Assembly (NCBI GenBank): GCA_900540255.1
Contig: UQFE01000031.1
Span: 1-27,576 of the forward strand
Origin: an uncultured Clostridium sp.
GTDB lineage: Bacteria; Bacillota; Clostridia; Clostridiales; Clostridiaceae
Length of the DNA: 27,576 bases
Direction of reading: 5' to 3'
Shown here: piece by piece, positions 24,371 through 27,576 of the stretch
How positions within the stretch are numbered: the stretch's first letter is position 1
How the letters are laid out: every line of letters starts with the position of its first letter
Notes under the pieces: model-generated
Seen by the model: the letters and a program-made list of their open reading frames with translations, nothing else
Told to the model about the DNA's origin: nothing
Databases searched by the model: none
Program-made: the position numbers and the translations under genes

Positions 24371-25618
24371 ATGAAAAACAAAAGAAAAGATTCTATAATA
24401 GTAGGATTCGCCTTATTTTCTATGTTTTTTGGTGCTGGTAACTTAATTTTCCCACCTTCATTAGGAAATACATTAGGCGATAAATATTTATTAGGGATAA
24501 TTGGATTTGTTTTAACAGGTGTTGGATTACCATTACTTGCAATTCTTGCTTGCTCAAAAGGAAATGGTACATTTGAAAGTATAACAAATAAAATAAGTCC
24601 TAAATTTACATTAATTCTTACAACAGTTTTATTCTTTGCAATAGGTCCGCTATTAGCAATTCCAAGAACTGCTGCAACTACCTTTGAAATTTCAATATTA
24701 CCATTTTTCCCAAACTGGTCACCAGTTATTATGATGGCAATTTACTTTTTAATTAACTTATTCTTTGTATTAAGGCGCTCATCTATTATTGATACAATAG
24801 GTAAATTTCTTACACCAGCTTTAATAATTATATTAATTATTATAATTGTTAAAGGTGTTATAAATCCTATTGGAGATATTGCCTCTACAGGAGCAACTAA
24901 TGTAATTTCTTATTCATTACTTGAAGGATATCAAACAATGGATGCATTAGCAGGTTTATTATTTTCAAGTGTTATTACATCTTCTATTGTTTCTAAGGGT
25001 TATAAAGGAAAAGAAATCAATTCTGTATTATTAAAGTCAAGTTTTATTGCTGTTATTGGATTAGCTTTTGTATATGGTGGATTAACTTTCATTGGTGCAC
25101 ATACAGTAAATTTAGTTGATTCTAATATTTCAAATACTGCATTATTAGTATTTATTTCTAAGAAAATTTTAGGAACATCAGGTATATTATTAATAGGTAT
25201 TGCTATTGGATTAGCATGTTTAACAACTTCTATAGGATTATTAACAACTGGTTCTACCTTCTTTGAAAAAGTAACTAATGGTAAATTATCTTATAAGTTT
25301 AATGCAATTGCAATTTCTTTAATGAGTTATATAATTGCTTGCCAAGGTGTTGATAAAATTGTTAAGTTATCTGTTCCAATATTAAATGTATTATATCCTG
25401 TAGCTATTACTCTAATTGCAGTTACTATGTTTAATAAATTCTTAACTAATGTAATTGCAGTTAGATTTGCAGTTTATGCATCATTAATATTTGGTGTGTT
25501 ATTCCAATTATTTGGTTCTTCATTAAACTTCATGCCATTAGCTAACATTGGATTTGGATGGGTTTTACCTACTGTAATTGCTTTAGGTATTGGATGTTTT
25601 ATAAAAGAAAATAAATAA
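24371..25618 (+). CDS. brnQ: Branched-chain amino acid carrier BrnQ (LIVCS family)
   Basis: 415-aa inner-membrane symporter importing leucine, isoleucine and valine, driven by Na+ or H+. About twelve membrane helices. The N-terminus has the family signature FALFSMFFGAGNLIFPPSLG (from residue about 13), and further conserved pieces are GPLLAIPRTAATTFEI, GYQTMDALAGLLFSSVI and LACLTTSIGLLTTGSTFF. ATG 24371 with AGAGGAA. Monocistronic. It ends at the composite terminator 25626-25726, shared with the convergent gene. No T-box or other leucine-responsive leader is visible. Confidence 0.96.
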   Translation: MKNKRKDSIIVGFALFSMFFGAGNLIFPPSLGNTLGDKYLLGIIGFVLTGVGLPLLAILACSKGNGTFESITNKISPKFTLILTTVLFFAIGPLLAIPRTAATTFEISILPFFPNWSPVIMMAIYFLINLFFVLRRSSIIDTIGKFLTPALIIILIIIIVKGVINPIGDIASTGATNVISYSLLEGYQTMDALAGLLFSSVITSSIVSKGYKGKEINSVLLKSSFIAVIGLAFVYGGLTFIGAHTVNLVDSNISNTALLVFISKKILGTSGILLIGIAIGLACLTTSIGLLTTGSTFFEKVTNGKLSYKFNAIAISLMSYIIACQGVDKIVKLSVPILNVLYPVAITLIAVTMFNKFLTNVIAVRFAVYASLIFGVLFQLFGSSLNFMPLANIGFGWVLPTVIALGIGCFIKENK

Positions 25619-25625
25619 TTAAAAT

Positions 25626-25726
25626 AAAAACAAGCAATTTTGATATGCTCCCTTTATAGTAGACAGTTAAAATAATAAAACTATCATTACTATAGAAGGA
25701 GTATATCACTATAATTACTTGTTTTT
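25626..25726. terminator. Composite bidirectional terminator with an inserted element in its loop
   Basis: AAAAACAAGCAATT (25626-25639) is complementary to AATTACTTGTTTTT (25713-25726) except for one position, with A and T runs on both sides. The 'loop' is a separate 68-bp inverted-repeat sequence (25641-25708). It serves brnQ and the convergent membrane-protein gene. Confidence 0.65.
25641..25708. mobile_element. Short IS-end-like inverted-repeat element
   Basis: The ends TGATATGCTCCCTTTATAGTA (first part, 25641-25661) and the complement of the right end (25688-25708, ending GGAGTATATCA) match at 17 of 21 positions. The left end is 24/28 identical (25638-25665) to the left end of the transposase-bearing element at 27135-27162, TGATATG.T.CCT.TA.AGTAGACA. 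It carries no gene, so it is a decayed or miniature relative of that IS3-type element. Confidence 0.6.
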
Positions 25727-25747
25727 ATTTTACATATATTTAATCTT

Positions 25748-26992
25748 TTAAATTTTACTTTCTATATTTTTATGAGTAAAATTAAACTTTTTTACTGGTA
25801 AAAATATAATTATTATATGAAGTAAATACCACATGATACTCAATCTTGTAGGTATCATAACATCCTTCAGCATTAATATTAATCCATTGAATAAAGTAAA
25901 ATAAATAGTAAACTTACATAACCATATCTTAGTTTCATCTTTATCTATAAATAAAATAATTATTACTTTATAAATAAATATTGGAACCAATATCATATAG
26001 TATACTGCACCTAGAACTATTAATATTACATATATAGATTTTGTTGGCAGAGTATTTAAAAATAATCCTCTAACAAATATATTTTTTATAGTTTGAAATA
26101 CTAAAGTTATCATTCCTTCTATTCCAACTCCAAAATACTCATGATAATTATATTGCAAATAATCTATCTCTCCTATATTAGTAGGTAATTTATCAAATAA
26201 AAACAATCCTACAATAAATAAAATAATAAATGATATATCTAATTTATTTATTACTTTAGTACTCTTTTTAAACGTAAAAATTAATGTAACTATTAATGAA
26301 AATAAAGTATAAATTCTAAAAATAGATAAAAATATTATCATTAAAGCTAATATTATTATATTTATATAATTCCACTGACTTTTAATAATTAACAATATAA
26401 TACTTAAAATAATTGTAATTATTATATTATCTCTAACTAAAGTTGCATTTATTAATATATATGCCGGTGCTATATTGAAAACAATTGTTACTAATAATGA
26501 AAGTTTTTCACTTAAAAATCTCCTAGATATGCTATAAATTAAATATGTATTAAAAACTGTAAAAATTAATTTTAAAGTTAATAAGTCTAATAATTTTGTT
26601 ATTCCTAAACACTTTAAAACTGCTAATATAAATACAAAGTGATTATATATCCCATATGGTTTATTATCAACTTTAAATGGATATGTAACTAATTGTCCAT
26701 TTAAATATGCCTTAAAGCCCCCAAAACTCTCTAAATTATATACTAAATGTTCCGATTCCATAAAATATTTATATTCATCAGTTGCTAATAATCCTAATTT
26801 ATCTCCAAAAACGATTCCTTCTTCAAATCCAAGTGATAAATTATTATAATAAATTAAATATATAAAAGCAAAATTTATAATAATAAAAATTAATGAAATT
26901 ATATATATTTTTTTACTATATTTATATCTCTTATATATAAAATAATTAATTATTAATATTATTGCTAATAATATTAATGATATATTACTCAT
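25748..26992 (-). CDS. Polytopic membrane protein, possibly a GT-C-type glycosyltransferase
   Basis: 414 aa from ATG 26992; GGAGGAAT sits just upstream, and an in-frame TTG at 27004 would swallow it. About ten to eleven membrane helices alternate with short loops; the first two helices are followed by an outer loop of about 70 residues (FEEGIVFGDKLGLLATDEYKYFMESEHL...) containing an acidic DEY pair. This layout, with an acidic first outer loop, resembles lipid-linked sugar transferases of the ArnT/PMT (GT-C) group or O-antigen polymerases, but I recognise no signature, so the call is tentative. Very high Ile and Asn content and low GC fit the neighbours. A pentanucleotide repeat lies 24 nt upstream of the start. 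Confidence 0.65.
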   Translation of the reverse strand: MSNISLILLAIILIINYFIYKRYKYSKKIYIISLIFIIINFAFIYLIYYNNLSLGFEEGIVFGDKLGLLATDEYKYFMESEHLVYNLESFGGFKAYLNGQLVTYPFKVDNKPYGIYNHFVFILAVLKCLGITKLLDLLTLKLIFTVFNTYLIYSISRRFLSEKLSLLVTIVFNIAPAYILINATLVRDNIIITIILSIILLIIKSQWNYINIIILALMIIFLSIFRIYTLFSLIVTLIFTFKKSTKVINKLDISFIILFIVGLFLFDKLPTNIGEIDYLQYNYHEYFGVGIEGMITLVFQTIKNIFVRGLFLNTLPTKSIYVILIVLGAVYYMILVPIFIYKVIIILFIDKDETKIWLCKFTIYFTLFNGLILMLKDVMIPTRLSIMWYLLHIIIIFLPVKKFNFTHKNIESKI

Positions 26993-27015
26993 ATATTCCT
27001 CCAATAACTTTATGC

Positions 27016-27040
27016 TATATTATATTATATTATATTATAT
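27016..27040. repeat. Pentanucleotide tandem repeat (TATAT)5 in the upstream region of the membrane-protein gene
   Basis: Five exact copies of TATAT, followed by related A/T sequence with partial inverted symmetry to about 27060. It sits where the promoter of the gene at 25748-26992 should be, about 8-10 nt beyond the ribosome site. A length change by slippage could alter expression. Confidence 0.55.
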
Positions 27041-27111
27041 TACATATAATATAATATGTATACCTTTATAATACTTTCTCATTTATCACATAATTTACCA
27101 TAAAATAAAAA

Positions 27112-27125
27112 GGCTGTCTCAATAA
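27112..27125. mobile_element. Possible terminus of a second mobile element
   Basis: GGCTGTCTCAATAA resembles the left end of the MITE-like element at 23136 (GGTCTGTCGCACTAA) and the usual GGCTGTCTCA-type ends of clostridial insertion sequences. It lies directly before the IS3-type end. Only the end is visible. Confidence 0.35.
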
Positions 27126-27134
27126 CAGTTCATA

Positions 27135-27576
27135 TTTTGATATGATACCTCTAAAGTAGACACGGTAAATAACCAAAATCTACTTTGGAGGTATTTTTTA
27201 TGGGTAGAAAATTTAAGTACTTACCAGAAGATAAAATTCAAGCAGCTAAAGATTATCTTTCAGATAGAAAAAGTACTAAAGAAATATGTAGTAAGCTAGG
27301 AATAAGATACAACAGTAATAAGGGAAATATAGTACGTATTTGGGCAAGAAAATATCAAGAATTAGGAGAAATGAGTTTTTATGATAAGCCTCATAATAAA
27401 TCATACTCTTCTAGATTGAAAATTAAAGCAGTAGAATCTTATTTAAGAGGAGAAGGCAGTAAACAAAACATTTGTTTTAAATATGAAATTTTAAGTCCTA
27501 GTATTTTAGGAATATGGATTAATGTAAATGTCAATATATTTTTGTATAAAAAGTGGAAAATAATTATGTACAATAA
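27135..27576 (+). mobile_element. Left part of an IS3-family insertion sequence, cut by the window edge
   Basis: The left end begins TTTTGATATGATACCTCTAA, followed by a 16-bp inverted repeat: ATACCTCTAAAGTAGA (27145-27160) and TCTACTTTGGAGGTAT (27179-27194), one G-U pair. The repeat can sequester the GGAGG of the transposase gene, as in many IS elements that guard against read-through expression. The orfA reading frame continues to the end of the window, so the element is incomplete here. Confidence 0.7.
27200..27576 (+). CDS. IS3-family transposase OrfA, N-terminal part (runs off the window)
   Basis: ATG 27200 behind GGAGG (27187-27191). The 125 visible residues start MGRKFKYLPEDKIQAAKDYL and show two helix-turn-helix-like units: STKEICSKLGI...IVRIWARKYQELG and GEGSKQNICFKYEILSPSILGIWI, the usual DNA-binding head of IS3-type OrfA. 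The frame is still open at the window edge. The last 20 residues (after WIN) do not resemble the expected continuation, so a frameshift or degeneration near 27530 is possible. This could be a live or a decayed copy. Confidence 0.75.
   Translation, partial: MGRKFKYLPEDKIQAAKDYLSDRKSTKEICSKLGIRYNSNKGNIVRIWARKYQELGEMSFYDKPHNKSYSSRLKIKAVESYLRGEGSKQNICFKYEILSPSILGIWINVNVNIFLYKKWKIIMYN

Overview
The window is low-GC, AT-rich DNA with the gene content of a spore-forming Firmicute of Clostridium sensu stricto. Pointers are a reverse-type rubrerythrin, a GerK spore germinant receptor locus in which gerKB diverges from gerKA-gerKC (the arrangement known from C. perfringens), a clostridial Leu T-box leader, and clostridial codon use. 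The species cannot be fixed from the sequence alone. It is mostly housekeeping chromosome with mobile fragments at the edges. It starts inside a short interspersed repeat and stops inside a transposase gene, which suggests that both ends are assembly break points.

Layout. 1-490: part of a miniature inverted-repeat element, two terminators, degenerate heptamer repeats, and a complete small transcription unit (promoter, RBS, 43-aa ORF, terminator) on the minus strand. 493-7505, all minus: cardiolipin synthase, reverse rubrerythrin under a promoter carrying a PerR-like box, an OmpR-type two-component pair, and a NupC nucleoside transporter. 7820-10763, plus: leucine T-box leader and leuS. 10878-17673: small anchored or hypothetical proteins, a methyltransferase-like protein, a HesB-like protein (the only plus-strand gene here), a small alarmone synthetase, a metallophosphoesterase, tyrS and a P-loop protein. 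17823-21528: the gerK locus. 21555-23080, plus: a 54-aa zinc-ribbon protein with a structured leader, then trpS. 23134-23235: an intact copy of the repeat element, directly against galU (minus). 24371-25618: brnQ. 25626-25726: a terminator with an IS-end-like sequence in its loop. 25748-26992: a polytopic membrane protein with a pentanucleotide tract upstream. 27112-27576: a mobile-element end and the start of an IS3-family transposase.

Most genes are single transcription units with their own promoter and intrinsic terminator. The only tight couplings are the response regulator/kinase pair (26-nt overlap) and gerKA/gerKC (11-nt overlap). Functional themes are translation (three aminoacyl-tRNA synthetases, only leuS with a T-box), stress response (rubrerythrin, ppGpp synthetase), envelope (cardiolipin, UDP-glucose, possible glycan membrane enzyme), nutrient uptake (nucleosides, branched-chain amino acids) and spore germination. 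I found no tRNA, rRNA, CRISPR array, phage module or defence island. The most noteworthy items are regulatory or cryptic: the 43-aa gene, the leader that can hide the zinc-ribbon RBS, the TGATAA/TTATCA palindrome cluster, and the short mobile elements at gene 3' ends.
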